Source of the DNA: Archangium violaceum Cb vi76
GTDB lineage: Bacteria; Myxococcota; Myxococcia; Myxococcales; Myxococcaceae
Reading direction: 5' to 3'
Assembly: GCF_000733295.1 (NCBI RefSeq)
Contig: NZ_JPMI01000069.1
Coordinates: forward strand, 1 to 42,143
DNA: 42,143 nucleotides
The translations under genes and the position numbers were made by a program. Each line of letters begins with the position of its first letter. Position 1 is the stretch's first letter. The notes below the pieces were generated by a model that worked only from the letters and a program-made list of their open reading frames with translations, did not search any database and was not told the origin of the DNA. This document shows, piece by piece, positions 34,615 through 42,143 of this stretch.

Positions 34615-36141
34615 TCAGGGCGTGGGCAGGACGGGCAGCATGGCCTTCAGGTCGTCATCCGTGAAGTAGACGCCGCCGCCGAAGAAGAAGTCGCGGCCGG
34701 CGAGCATCCGGCGGGTGTTGGTGTCGCGCCGGGGATCATTGAGGATGTCATCCATGCCGGCGACGACGAAGAGCCGGTCGAACGCCTGGGCCCGGAGCGA
34801 GGTGCGGATACGGGGGTAGCGCAGCTCGGCCACGGAGAAGTTGAAGGCGTCCACGGACAGCTTCAGGTGGTCCTTGAAGAAGTGGAAGTCCGCGCCCACG
34901 CCGCCGGTGGACTCGATGATGCCGAAGCGCAGCGTGGTGAAGTAGTAGCGCTTGGCGAACTGGGCGCTGAACTTGAAGGACTCCTTGGTGATGGTCTGCT
35001 TCTGCACCACGGGCTCGCCCGAGGAGGGCGGGTTGGCCTGGACGTACTGCGTCTCGGTGGTGCCGCGGGGATCATCCACCAGCTCCAGCAGGTAGTACTT
35101 GTCCGGCTTGGGGGCCAGCCGCAGGGTCAGCATGTTCTTCGAGGAGCCCTGCTCCATGAGGTAGGTGGCCTGGATGCCCACTTCCGTCTGGAGGCCGGTG
35201 AGCCGCGAGGAGAAGTCCGACAGGTCCTCCACGGACTCGGACAGCTTCTGGCCCAGGCGCTTGTCGGTGAGCAGCGTGCCCACGGCGCCCTCGCCGTTCT
35301 TCACCTTGGTGGTCACGTCCTCCAGGTTGGCCAGCGTCTTGTCCAGCCGGCTCATCGTCTGCTTGAGGCTGGCCACGCTGTCCTTCAGGTCCGCTTCCCC
35401 ACCGTTGCCCACCAGCTTGTTCACCGTGGCCAGCACCTCGCGGGTGTCGCGGGTGATGACCTCGATGTTGTCGACGATGTTGTTGACGCTCTGCTCGTTG
35501 GAGGCGGTGATGCCGCGCACGTCCGAGCTCACGCCCTCCACGTTGCGCAGGATGGCGTCCAGGCGCTCGGAGCTGGCGCGCACCGTCATATCCACCGCGT
35601 CGGACACGCGCACGAGGTTCTCCACGATCCGCTCCATGGAGCCGGCGCCCTTGTCGCCGCCGAGCACGTCCCGCAGCGCGCCCGTCACCTGCTGGATGTC
35701 CGAGGTGATCTGGCTGAGCGAGGCGAACACGGCCTCCATGCCCTGCACGTCGATGACGCGGCGGATCTCCGCCCCCTCCTTCAGGGGGGGCGCCATCTCC
35801 GTGCCGGGGTTGAGATCCAACAGGTAGTCGCCGAGCAGGGACTCCGAGCGCTTGGCCAGCGTGGCGTCCTCGAACACGGGGACGTCGCGGCGGATGCGCA
35901 CGGTGACCTTGGCGCGCGTGCCCTCCAGCTTGATGCTCTCCACCTCGCCCACGGGGAGACCGGCGATCTGGATGCGGCTCTTGGGCCCCAGGCCCGAGGC
36001 GTCCCGGAAGTAGGCATGGGCCTGGAGGGCCTCGTCCTCACCCAGCCCCCCCTTGCGGGTGAACAGGATGAAGCCAAAGAGGAACCCTCCGGCGACGAGC
36101 ACCAGCAGGCCTACTCGGAACGGTGTGACGAGCTTCTTCAC
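34615..36141 (-). CDS. mlaD: MlaD/MCE-family lipid transport protein with long C-terminal extension
   Basis: 508 residues. An N-terminal membrane anchor (residues 9-29) is followed by the MCE domain (about 37-115: YFRDASGLGPKSRIQIAGLPVGEVESIKL, VPVFEDATLAKRSESLLGDYLLDL). Residues about 130-330 are predicted helix with regular hydrophobic spacing, a long coiled segment. The last ~170 residues contain alternating strands (YYFTTLRFGIIES, GVGADFHFF, LKLSVDAFNF, RTSLRAQAF, DRLFVVAGMDDI, FFFGGGVYFTDDDLK), like an outer-membrane beta-barrel or barrel-like sheet. E. coli MlaD is about 180 residues. It probably forms the periplasmic ring of the transporter encoded by mlaE/mlaF upstream, and the extension could reach the outer membrane. 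Gap to mlaF is 12 bases. Confidence 0.87.
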   Translation of the reverse strand: MKKLVTPFRVGLLVLVAGGFLFGFILFTRKGGLGEDEALQAHAYFRDASGLGPKSRIQIAGLPVGEVESIKLEGTRAKVTVRIRRDVPVFEDATLAKRSESLLGDYLLDLNPGTEMAPPLKEGAEIRRVIDVQGMEAVFASLSQITSDIQQVTGALRDVLGGDKGAGSMERIVENLVRVSDAVDMTVRASSERLDAILRNVEGVSSDVRGITASNEQSVNNIVDNIEVITRDTREVLATVNKLVGNGGEADLKDSVASLKQTMSRLDKTLANLEDVTTKVKNGEGAVGTLLTDKRLGQKLSESVEDLSDFSSRLTGLQTEVGIQATYLMEQGSSKNMLTLRLAPKPDKYYLLELVDDPRGTTETQYVQANPPSSGEPVVQKQTITKESFKFSAQFAKRYYFTTLRFGIIESTGGVGADFHFFKDHLKLSVDAFNFSVAELRYPRIRTSLRAQAFDRLFVVAGMDDILNDPRRDTNTRRMLAGRDFFFGGGVYFTDDDLKAMLPVLPTP

Positions 36142-36153
36142 CGGGTGTGACTC

Positions 36154-36918
36154 CTAATCATTCTTTCCGAACCAGGTCTGGAGGAAGACCTTCACGGCGG
36201 GGTGCTGGGAGGAGCGTAGCTGCTCCGGGGGCCCCTGCTCCAGGATCACCCCCTTGTTGAGGAAGGCGATCTGGTCCGCGATGTTGAAGGCGGAGGCGAT
36301 GTCGTGGCTGATGACCACGCTGGTGATGCCCAGCTCCCGCTGGGCCGCGAGGATCATCTCGTCCACATAGTCGGTGGTGATGGGATCCAGCCCCGTGGTG
36401 GGCTCGTCGTAGAGGACGATCTTCGGATTCATCACGATGGCGCGCGCCAGGCCCACGCGCTTGCGCATACCGCCGGACAGGTCCGCCGGGAACTTGCGCT
36501 CGGCGCTCTGCGGCAGGCCCATGAGATCCAGCTTCGAGCGGACCAGCTTGCGGATCTCCTCCTCGGAGAGGCCCCGGTGCTCGCGCAGGGGGAACGCCAC
36601 GTTGTCGTAGACGTCCATGGAGTCGAAGAGCGCGGCGGCCTGGAACACCATGCCGAACTTGTGGCGCACCTTCTCCAGGGCCTCGGGGCCCATGGGGACG
36701 ATGTCCTCGCCGTCGATGACCACCCTGCCCTCGTCCGGCTTGAGCAGGCCGATCATGTGCTTCATCATCACCGTCTTGCCCGAGCCCGAGCCGCCGAGGA
36801 TGACGCAGGTGCTGCCCGCGGGCACGGTGAGATCGATCCCGGTGAGGACCTTGTGCACACCGAAGGACTTGTGCAGGCCGGAGATCTCGATCATCGGCCG
36901 GGAGCTCGTGTCCGCCAT
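36154..36918 (-). CDS. mlaF: ABC transporter ATPase MlaF-like
   Basis: 254-residue nucleotide-binding subunit of an MCE lipid transporter: Walker A GGSGSGKT (42-49), Q-loop region FGMVFQAAALFDSMDVYDNV, signature LSGGMRKRVGLARAI, Walker B IVLYDEPTTGLDP and switch His in SHDIAS. FQAAALFDSMTVxxNV and LSGGMxKRVGLARA are characteristic of MlaF rather than other importers. It starts at ATG 36918, one base after the mlaE stop (TGAcATG), so the two are coupled. mlaD follows. Confidence 0.92.
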   Translation of the reverse strand: MADTSSRPMIEISGLHKSFGVHKVLTGIDLTVPAGSTCVILGGSGSGKTVMMKHMIGLLKPDEGRVVIDGEDIVPMGPEALEKVRHKFGMVFQAAALFDSMDVYDNVAFPLREHRGLSEEEIRKLVRSKLDLMGLPQSAERKFPADLSGGMRKRVGLARAIVMNPKIVLYDEPTTGLDPITTDYVDEMILAAQRELGITSVVISHDIASAFNIADQIAFLNKGVILEQGPPEQLRSSQHPAVKVFLQTWFGKND

Positions 36919-36919
36919 G

Positions 36920-37744
36920 TCAGTGCAGGAGCACCCCGACGATGAAGTCGAGGATGAAGATGGAGAGGGCGCTGGTCACCATGGCCTCGGTGGTGGCCTG
37001 ACCCACCCCCTTGGCGCCGCCCGTGGCGTTGAAGCCCTTGAAGCAGCACACGAGCGTCACCGCCAGGCCGAAGACGGCGCCCTTGATGAGGCCCTCGTAG
37101 ACGTCGATGGGATCCAACCACTGCTGGGTGCGGGTGATGAAGGTACCGGCGGACACGCCCTGGGTGCCCACCGCCACGGCATAGGCGCCGAGGATGCCCG
37201 AGGTGTCGAAGAGCAGCGTGAGCAGGGGCACCATGAAGAGGCCGGCCAGCACCCGGGGCACCAGGAGGTACTGGATAGGGTTGACGGCCATGGTCTCCAG
37301 GGCGTCCACCTGCTCGGTGACGCGCATGGTGCCCAGCTCGGTGCACATGGCGGAGCCGGCGCGCATGGTGACCATCAGCGCGGAGAACACCGGGGCCAGC
37401 TCGCGCGTGAGGACGAGCGCCACCGTGGGGCCCACCAGGCTCTGCGCGTCGAACATGGCGAAGGCCCGCGCGGACTGGTTGGCGAACACCATGCCGGTGA
37501 ACAGGCCCGTCAGCAGCACGATGAAGACGCTGCCCACGCCCACGAAGTCCAGCTGGAAGAAGAGGTTCACCCAGCGGTAGGGCCGCCGCACGCCCCAGCG
37601 CACCACGTCCACCCCGAGGGTGATCAGGTGCCCCAGCTCCTCCACCATCGAGATGACGCTCTGGCCCACGCCCTCGATGGATCGGGTCAGCACCGAGGGC
37701 TGTTCGGGCTGTGATTCGGCGTTCTGTGCGTTTTCGGATGCCAC
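36920..37744 (-). CDS. mlaE: ABC transporter permease MlaE-like
   Basis: 274 residues with five to six membrane helices (FIVLLTGLFTGMVFA, VALVLTRELAPVFSALMV, YLLVPRVLAGLFMVPLLTLLFD, AVFGLAVTLVCCFKGF, SALSIFILDFIVGVLL). The conserved ELGTMRVTEQVDALETMAV loop, which docks with MlaF, is present and marks the MlaE family. I chose GTG at 37744; the frame is open to 38080, but the added part is Arg/Gly-rich without similarity. First gene of mlaE-mlaF-mlaD. No MlaB (STAS) or MlaC gene is adjacent; an MlaC-like gene sits at 13.1-13.7 kb. Confidence 0.9.
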   Translation of the reverse strand: MASENAQNAESQPEQPSVLTRSIEGVGQSVISMVEELGHLITLGVDVVRWGVRRPYRWVNLFFQLDFVGVGSVFIVLLTGLFTGMVFANQSARAFAMFDAQSLVGPTVALVLTRELAPVFSALMVTMRAGSAMCTELGTMRVTEQVDALETMAVNPIQYLLVPRVLAGLFMVPLLTLLFDTSGILGAYAVAVGTQGVSAGTFITRTQQWLDPIDVYEGLIKGAVFGLAVTLVCCFKGFNATGGAKGVGQATTEAMVTSALSIFILDFIVGVLLH

Positions 37745-37958
37745 GTGGGGCCCTACTCTACGTTTCCCGCCAGCCGGAACAAGCAAACGCTCTGGCTCCA
37801 GAGCCCCCCTTCGCTTCCAGGCAACCCAGGCATCCAGGCGCCCACCCCCCCGTCGTGACACGCCACGACAAAGGGGTTTCTCCCGGGAGCGCTTGCCGTT
37901 ATGTTCCGCCGCCCTTTTTCCCTCCCCCCTCAAAAAAGAGAAGCGAGAAGCAACACCC
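37745..37958. promoter_or_regulatory. Divergent promoter region, mlaE / zinc-ribbon gene
   Basis: 214 bases separating left-facing mlaEFD and the right-facing gene at 37959; it should carry promoters for both. No consensus promoter stands out. Confidence 0.4.
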
Positions 37959-38534
37959 ATGGCGACCCAACACAAGGTCGGCGGCGAGGTCGACGCGTTC
38001 TGTACCCGGTGCCGGCTCACGCTGGCCCACACCATCCTGGCGATGGTGGGCACGAAGATCGCTCGAGTCCGGTGCAACACCTGCGGCGGAGATCACGCCT
38101 TCCGCTCGGCTCCGGGCACCACCGACAAGCCCGCCCCGTCGGCCCGCTCCAGTGCCGGCGGGAGCAGCGGCACCAAGGCCCCCCGGGCCAGCAGCCGCTC
38201 CGAGGACAAGGTCATCATCACCTTCGAGGAGCAATTGGCGGGCAAGGACATCGCCAATGCCCCCCGCTACAGCCCCAAGGACACCTACAAGATGGATCAG
38301 GTCATCCAGCATCCCACCTTCGGGCTGGGGTTCGTGACCGCGGTCCGCGGGGACAAGGTGGACATCACCTTCAAGTCCGAGACGAAGACGCTCGTCCACG
38401 GACGCGGCGGAGCCCCGGCCGAGAAGCCCGCCTTCAGCCCGCCCAGCGCGAAAGCTACGGGCCCAGCGGACAAGCCGATGGCGGAAGCGGAGGAAGCGCC
38501 TGCTTCCCCGCCGGGCAACCCCGCCGAGGGTTGA
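37959..38534 (+). CDS. Zinc-ribbon protein with UvrD/PcrA-type Tudor-like domain
   Basis: 191 residues. Residues about 14-45 form a zinc ribbon with paired cysteines CTRC and CNTCGG about 25 residues apart. A Ser/Ala/Pro/Gly linker follows. Residues about 108-150 read KMDQVIQHPTFGLGFVTAVRGDKVDITFKSETKTLVHGR, matching the VxHxxFGxGxV...VxFxxxGxKxL pattern of the Tudor-like tail that links UvrD/PcrA helicases to RNA polymerase. The C-terminus is a Pro/Ala-rich tail. It is likely cytoplasmic and could touch RNA polymerase or nucleic acid. The ATG at 37959 is preceded by AGAGAAGCGAGAAG. The frame is open upstream but only low-complexity. Confidence 0.78.
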   Translation: MATQHKVGGEVDAFCTRCRLTLAHTILAMVGTKIARVRCNTCGGDHAFRSAPGTTDKPAPSARSSAGGSSGTKAPRASSRSEDKVIITFEEQLAGKDIANAPRYSPKDTYKMDQVIQHPTFGLGFVTAVRGDKVDITFKSETKTLVHGRGGAPAEKPAFSPPSAKATGPADKPMAEAEEAPASPPGNPAEG

Positions 38535-38571
38535 CAGAGACGCCAGGGAGGCTGGACGGTAGGCCCCCTTC

Positions 38572-39972
38572 ATGCGTGCGCCGGTCCTCCCACTGCTGCT
38601 GATGCTCGCCCTGCCCCTGGTGGTGGAGGCGGCGCCCTTCCCGGCGACGGCCTCTCCCACCCAGGTGGTGCTCGGCCGGGACAAGGCGGTGGTGGTGCAG
38701 GTGAAGGTGCCGCGCGGTACTCCCTCGCTCCGGGCCGTGGCCTCCTCGGGCAACCTGATGCCGCTGCCCGCCACCGCCCGGGGCGTGTACGCGTACCGCT
38801 GGATTCCCCCGGACATCCGCTACCCGCTGCTGGCCGTGCTCGCCTTCTGGGTGGACGCGGCCGAGGGCCCCCCGGAAATCACCACCGTGCGCATTCCCCT
38901 GCTGGGCCGCACGGAGCTGGACGTGGCCACGGACGTGGGCGCGGGTGCCCAGGTGGTGGTGCAGGTGGCGGACATGCGTTTCGGCCCGGTGACCACCAAC
39001 CGCAAGGGCCGCGCCCGGGTGCCCGTGGAGGTGCCTCCCGGGGTGCGCGAGGCCATCGTGCTCGCCACCGCCAAGGGCCAGGAGACGCGCCGCACCACCC
39101 CGCTGGACGTGCCTCCCGAGCGGCCCCTGGTCGCGGTGCTCAGCCCGGACGTGTTCCCCGTGGACGGCACCGGGTGGCTGACGCTGCTGGGCGAGGAGCT
39201 CGTGCCGCGTGCACAGGTGGATCTCCAGGTGCAGGGCGGCGGCGTGGAGGAGCAGGGCCCGGGCGTGTTCCGCGTGAAGCCGGAAGCCGGGGCCAGGACC
39301 GTGGTGGTGGATGCCCACCTCAAGGACGGCACCGGCGCGGCGCGCGTCATGGCTCCGGTGGCGGCCCCCATCGTGGCCATCGTCCCGCCTCCCGAGGCGC
39401 CCGTGGTGGCACCGCCCCCCGCGCCTCCCGCTCCCAGGGTGGACTGGCGCCAGTACCTGAGCTGGCACCACCTGTCCCCGCACCTGATGGCCGGAGGCTT
39501 CTTCGCCGGCGGAGACAACCGGGGGCCCCTGCTCTCGCTCGGCCTGGGCTACCGCCTGCCGCCACTCGGGGGCCGTCTCACGGTGGAGGTGGAAGGCGGA
39601 CTGCGCCATTTGTCGAGCCAGCCCACCCTCGGGCCCGCGGGGCCCGTCCTGGACTCGCGGGTGGTGGCCCTGCCCCTGCTGCTGGCCGTGCGCGTGCTGG
39701 CGTTCGAGCGGGGGCCCCTCTCCCTCCACGGCCGCGCCGGAGCGGGCGACCTGTATTACGACCAGAGCGTGACGAGCACCCTCTTCCCCGAGCCACACAG
39801 CCAGCGGGGCCATACGTTCATGGCCTTCGTGGCGGCCCAGGCCGCCTGGCGCCTCGGCGCGGTGAGTGCCCTGCTCGAGCTGCGCGGCAGCTACGCCGAG
39901 GTGAAGGCTCAACAGATCGATGCACAGCTCGGGGGGCTGTCCGCGTCCCTGGGCGTAAGGTACGCCTTATGA
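38572..39972 (+). CDS. Outer-membrane beta-barrel protein with Ig-like N-terminal region
   Basis: 466 residues. Signal peptide at 1-21 (LPLLLMLALPLVVEAAP). Residues about 25-260 are beta-rich, in a pattern like two or three Ig/carboxypeptidase-regulatory-like repeats (VQVKVPRGTPSLRAVAS, VVVQVADMRFGPVTTNRKGRARVPVEVPPG). A Pro/Ala/Val linker near 265-290 (IVPPPEAPVVAPPPAPPAP) leads to a C-terminal part with amphipathic strands (LLSLGLGYRLPPLGGRLTVEVEGGLRHL, VSALLELRGSYAEV) ending LGVRYAL, with an aromatic near the end as in outer-membrane barrels. Its stop overlaps the next start as ATGA. Probably a surface-exposed or envelope assembly protein; no enzymatic motif. Confidence 0.75.
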   Translation: MRAPVLPLLLMLALPLVVEAAPFPATASPTQVVLGRDKAVVVQVKVPRGTPSLRAVASSGNLMPLPATARGVYAYRWIPPDIRYPLLAVLAFWVDAAEGPPEITTVRIPLLGRTELDVATDVGAGAQVVVQVADMRFGPVTTNRKGRARVPVEVPPGVREAIVLATAKGQETRRTTPLDVPPERPLVAVLSPDVFPVDGTGWLTLLGEELVPRAQVDLQVQGGGVEEQGPGVFRVKPEAGARTVVVDAHLKDGTGAARVMAPVAAPIVAIVPPPEAPVVAPPPAPPAPRVDWRQYLSWHHLSPHLMAGGFFAGGDNRGPLLSLGLGYRLPPLGGRLTVEVEGGLRHLSSQPTLGPAGPVLDSRVVALPLLLAVRVLAFERGPLSLHGRAGAGDLYYDQSVTSTLFPEPHSQRGHTFMAFVAAQAAWRLGAVSALLELRGSYAEVKAQQIDAQLGGLSASLGVRYAL

Positions 39973-40643
39973 GCAAGCTCCTCCCCTTCCTCTTGGCGCT
40001 GTGCGCGTGCCAGACGCCCGTGACGACTCCCGAGTCCTTCCAGATCCTCGAGATCTCACCCCGGGAACAGTTCACCAACGAGCCCACCCGCGTCATCGTC
40101 CGGCTGGACCAGGAGCCCCGCTTCCTCGTGGACTACGGCAACAAGTCGGTGCGGATGCTCGAGGAGCCGGTGCTGGAGCTGGGCTCGCGGTTGGTGGTGC
40201 CGCTGGACACGTACCTGGGCCACGGCCAGTTCCAGGGCACGGTGGGCCCGGGGCTGGGGATCGGGTTGCATGAGGCCCGGGTCAAGCTGGGGGACGGGCG
40301 GGAGGCCACCTTCTCCGGGTCCTTCGAGGTCAGGAACCCCAGCGAGCAACCGGTCCAGGGCTATTGGTTCGATTCCATCTCGACGCAGTACGTGAACGAG
40401 CGCTTCTCCATCATCATCCATGCCGAGGGCCCCAACGCGGAGCTATTCGAGGGCCGGGTGACGGTGGAGCTCTACCGGGGGGGCGTGCCCACCGGAATCT
40501 CCGCGCGGACCGGCCGTTTCTCCAAGGGCATCGGCACCCAGGACCTCACCATCGATACGCCCGGCAACTACATCGTCGTCGTCGAGGACGATCAGGGCCA
40601 TCACGCCACGTCGAACGCCTTCGATGTGGTTCAGAAGAACTGA
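39969..40643 (+). CDS. Lipoprotein with beta-sandwich repeats, function unknown
   Basis: 224 residues. Signal MSKLLPFLLALCAC with Cys at 12 and 14, the second fitting the lipobox LCAC. The mature part is beta-rich with Ig-like strands (FQILEISPREQFTNEPTRVIVRLDQEP, LVVPLDTYLGHGQF) and a second module (RFSIIIHAEGPN, GNYIVVVEDDQGHHATS). No catalytic motif recognised. The ATG overlaps the preceding TGA by ATGA, so translation is coupled to the outer-membrane protein and the two likely act together, perhaps as a surface complex. Confidence 0.74.
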   Translation: MSKLLPFLLALCACQTPVTTPESFQILEISPREQFTNEPTRVIVRLDQEPRFLVDYGNKSVRMLEEPVLELGSRLVVPLDTYLGHGQFQGTVGPGLGIGLHEARVKLGDGREATFSGSFEVRNPSEQPVQGYWFDSISTQYVNERFSIIIHAEGPNAELFEGRVTVELYRGGVPTGISARTGRFSKGIGTQDLTIDTPGNYIVVVEDDQGHHATSNAFDVVQKN

Positions 40644-40655
40644 TTCACGAGACTC

Positions 40656-42029
40656 ATGAACATGGATTCCACACCTCCCTTCACATGGCAGTTCAACCTC
40701 GGCCGCATCCCGGTCCTCGTCGAGCCGAGCTTCTGGGTGATGACGGCCATGTTCGGCTTGATGGGGAGCTCGAGCTGGCAGACCGTGGTGTCCTGGGTGG
40801 CCGTGGTCTTCGTCTCCGTGCTGATGCACGAGATCGGGCACGCGCTCATGGCCATGGGCCTGGGCTGCGACATCGCGGGCATCCGGCTCTACATGGGCGG
40901 AGGCCTGACCTACTTCGATCGGACGCTCAGCCGCTGGAGGGATGTGGCGGTCTCCGCGGCCGGGCCGCTCACCGGCTTCCTCTTCGGCGGGCTCATGCTC
41001 GCCGTCTACGAGTTCGTCCCGCCCAAGAGCTACATGGGCTACGTCATCCTCCGGCAGTTGATGTGGGTGAACTTCGGCTGGGGCATCATCAACCTGCTGC
41101 CGGTGCCGCCGCTGGACGGAGGGCACATCGCGCGCGGCGTGCTGGGGCCCACCCGGCAGCGCATCGCCCTGTGGATCGGCGTCATCACCGCGGGGGGCGT
41201 GGTGGCCCTGGCGCTGACCTTCAAGCTCTTCTTCGTCGGCTTCATGTTCGGCATGTTCGGCTACCAGTGCTGGCAGGCGCTCCAGGTGGCGCGCGACATC
41301 AAGCCGCTGGAGCCGGTGAAGGTGGCGGAGATCGAGCCGGAAGCGCTCTCGCGCGGCTGGCAGGCGCTGCGCTCGGGGCATGAGAGCGAGGCGGCCCGGC
41401 TGGGGCACCTGGCGCTGTCGGCGGCGAAGCCGGGCGAGGAGAGCAACGCGGCGAGGGATCTGCTGGCGTGGGTGGCGCTGAGCGAGGGCAATGCGCGCGC
41501 CGCGGTGTCGCACCTGGAGAAGGTGCAGCCGCCCGAGGCCGCGAGGCCCTACAGCCTGGCCATGGCGTACGAGGCGGCGGGCCTGCACGAGCGCGCCCTG
41601 CCCCACGCGCTGGCGGCGCTGGAGAAGGAGCGCACGGAGGCGGTGACCGCGCTGGCGGTGCGCCTGTTGGTGAAGGCGCAGCGGCTGGACGAGGCCGAGC
41701 GCACCGCGCGGGAGTTCTCCTGGAAGGCGACGGCGAAGCGGGACACGCTGCTGGCGGACGTGGCGGTGGCCCGGGGAGACTTCGGCGCGGCGGCGGCGCT
41801 GCACGCGAGCGCCTTCGAGGCGGGGGGCAACGCGGAGGACGCGTACCAGGCCGCCCGGGCTCACGCGCGAGCCGGCCAGGTGGCACAGGCCTCCGCGTGG
41901 CTCGCGCGCGCGCTGGAAGCGGGCTACGACGACTACGAGGAGATCGCCCAGGATCCGGCCCTGGCCGAGGCCCGTTCCGCCCCGAAGATCGCCGAGCGGA
42001 TCGCCCGGCGCGGCAAGGGCGTGGCCTGA
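40656..42029 (+). CDS. M50-family (site-2-protease-like) membrane metalloprotease with C-terminal helical repeats
   Basis: 457 residues. The N-terminal half is membrane-embedded with zinc motif HEIGH at 58-62 in LMHEIGHALMAMGLG and the second conserved motif NLLPVPPLDGG (146-156) with Asp154 as the third zinc ligand. No PDZ domain is visible. From about residue 235 a soluble alpha-helical region of TPR-like repeats follows (LSRGWQALRSGHESEAARLGHLAL, AMAYEAAGLHERALPHALAAL, AVARGDFGAAAALHASAF). This is the SpoIVFB/Rip-like S2P class, which cuts membrane-anchored regulators or signal peptides; a substrate is not shown by context. It follows the lipoprotein gene by 12 bases, so the three plus-strand genes may be one operon. 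Confidence 0.88.
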   Translation: MNMDSTPPFTWQFNLGRIPVLVEPSFWVMTAMFGLMGSSSWQTVVSWVAVVFVSVLMHEIGHALMAMGLGCDIAGIRLYMGGGLTYFDRTLSRWRDVAVSAAGPLTGFLFGGLMLAVYEFVPPKSYMGYVILRQLMWVNFGWGIINLLPVPPLDGGHIARGVLGPTRQRIALWIGVITAGGVVALALTFKLFFVGFMFGMFGYQCWQALQVARDIKPLEPVKVAEIEPEALSRGWQALRSGHESEAARLGHLALSAAKPGEESNAARDLLAWVALSEGNARAAVSHLEKVQPPEAARPYSLAMAYEAAGLHERALPHALAALEKERTEAVTALAVRLLVKAQRLDEAERTAREFSWKATAKRDTLLADVAVARGDFGAAAALHASAFEAGGNAEDAYQAARAHARAGQVAQASAWLARALEAGYDDYEEIAQDPALAEARSAPKIAERIARRGKGVA

Positions 42030-42041
42030 GAGCCCAATATC

Positions 42042-42074
42042 CCCTCTCCCCTCGGGAGAGGGTCGGGGTGAGGG
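42042..42074. repeat. REP-like palindromic repeat
   Basis: CCCTCTCCC (42042-42050), loop CTC, GGGAGAGGG (42054-42062), then TCGGGGTGAGGG. This palindrome plus tail resembles a short intergenic repeat common in many proteobacterial genomes. It lies 12 bases after the protease stop and could double as an RNA hairpin. The remaining bases to the right edge contain no visible gene. Confidence 0.75.
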
Positions 42075-42143
42075 TATCTGTGCCTGTTCTCCAACCCGTG
42101 GACCCGAGTGTGGACCAGGGGTTCAACCCGGGATGCGTGGCAC

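Overview
The window is high-GC DNA with strong third-position GC bias, so it is full of long antisense shadow ORFs. The gene content points to a myxobacterium, most likely the Cystobacter/Archangium/Myxococcus side of the order: a sphingolipid-type synthase pair, a PilZ protein and a diguanylate cyclase, many lipoproteins and outer-membrane proteins, a site-2-protease-like gene with TPR-like repeats, and a single-chain IcmF mutase. No phage, insertion sequence, CRISPR array or secondary-metabolite megasynthase is visible. This is chromosome with housekeeping genes.

Left part (1-16.3 kb): a run of six minus-strand genes reads from about 9.95 kb to the left edge: MMPL/HpnN-like lipid transporter, PAP2/inositol-phosphorylceramide-synthase-like membrane protein, class I aminotransferase, SAM methyltransferase, HMG-CoA lyase, and IcmF. 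IcmF runs off the window by only a few codons. Divergent to it, across a 432-bp regulatory gap with a double palindrome and a good sigma70-type promoter, are a serine-palmitoyltransferase-like enzyme and a GNAT protein resembling bacterial ceramide synthase. Converging on these is an MlaC/HpnM-like periplasmic lipid carrier. Together they look like a locus to make, decorate and move sphingolipids; this is the most interesting system in the window. Class I fructose-bisphosphate aldolase and a short-chain polyprenyl diphosphate synthase follow.

Middle (16.3-24.5 kb): two identical tRNA-Ala(GGC) genes, a small coiled-coil protein, an RsmB-like rRNA methyltransferase, a response regulator with an unassigned C-terminal module, tRNA-Leu(CAA), a membrane TPR-like protein, a REC-GGDEF diguanylate cyclase, an unusual flavoprotein fused to a receiver domain, and two divergent small lipoproteins, one resembling cytochrome P460.

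Right part (24.4-42.1 kb): miaA; psd-hisS with a 4-base overlap; a lipoprotein; ileS (type 2, with a large insertion beside a variant KMSKS loop); a metallophosphoesterase; a PilZ protein; a PfkB-family kinase; an mlaE-mlaF-mlaD lipid-transport operon whose MlaD has a long C-terminal strand-rich extension; then, on the plus strand, a zinc-ribbon/Tudor-like protein, an outer-membrane protein with a translationally coupled lipoprotein, and an M50 protease. The window ends in a short REP-like palindromic repeat.

All assignments come from reading motifs in the translated sequence. No database search was run.
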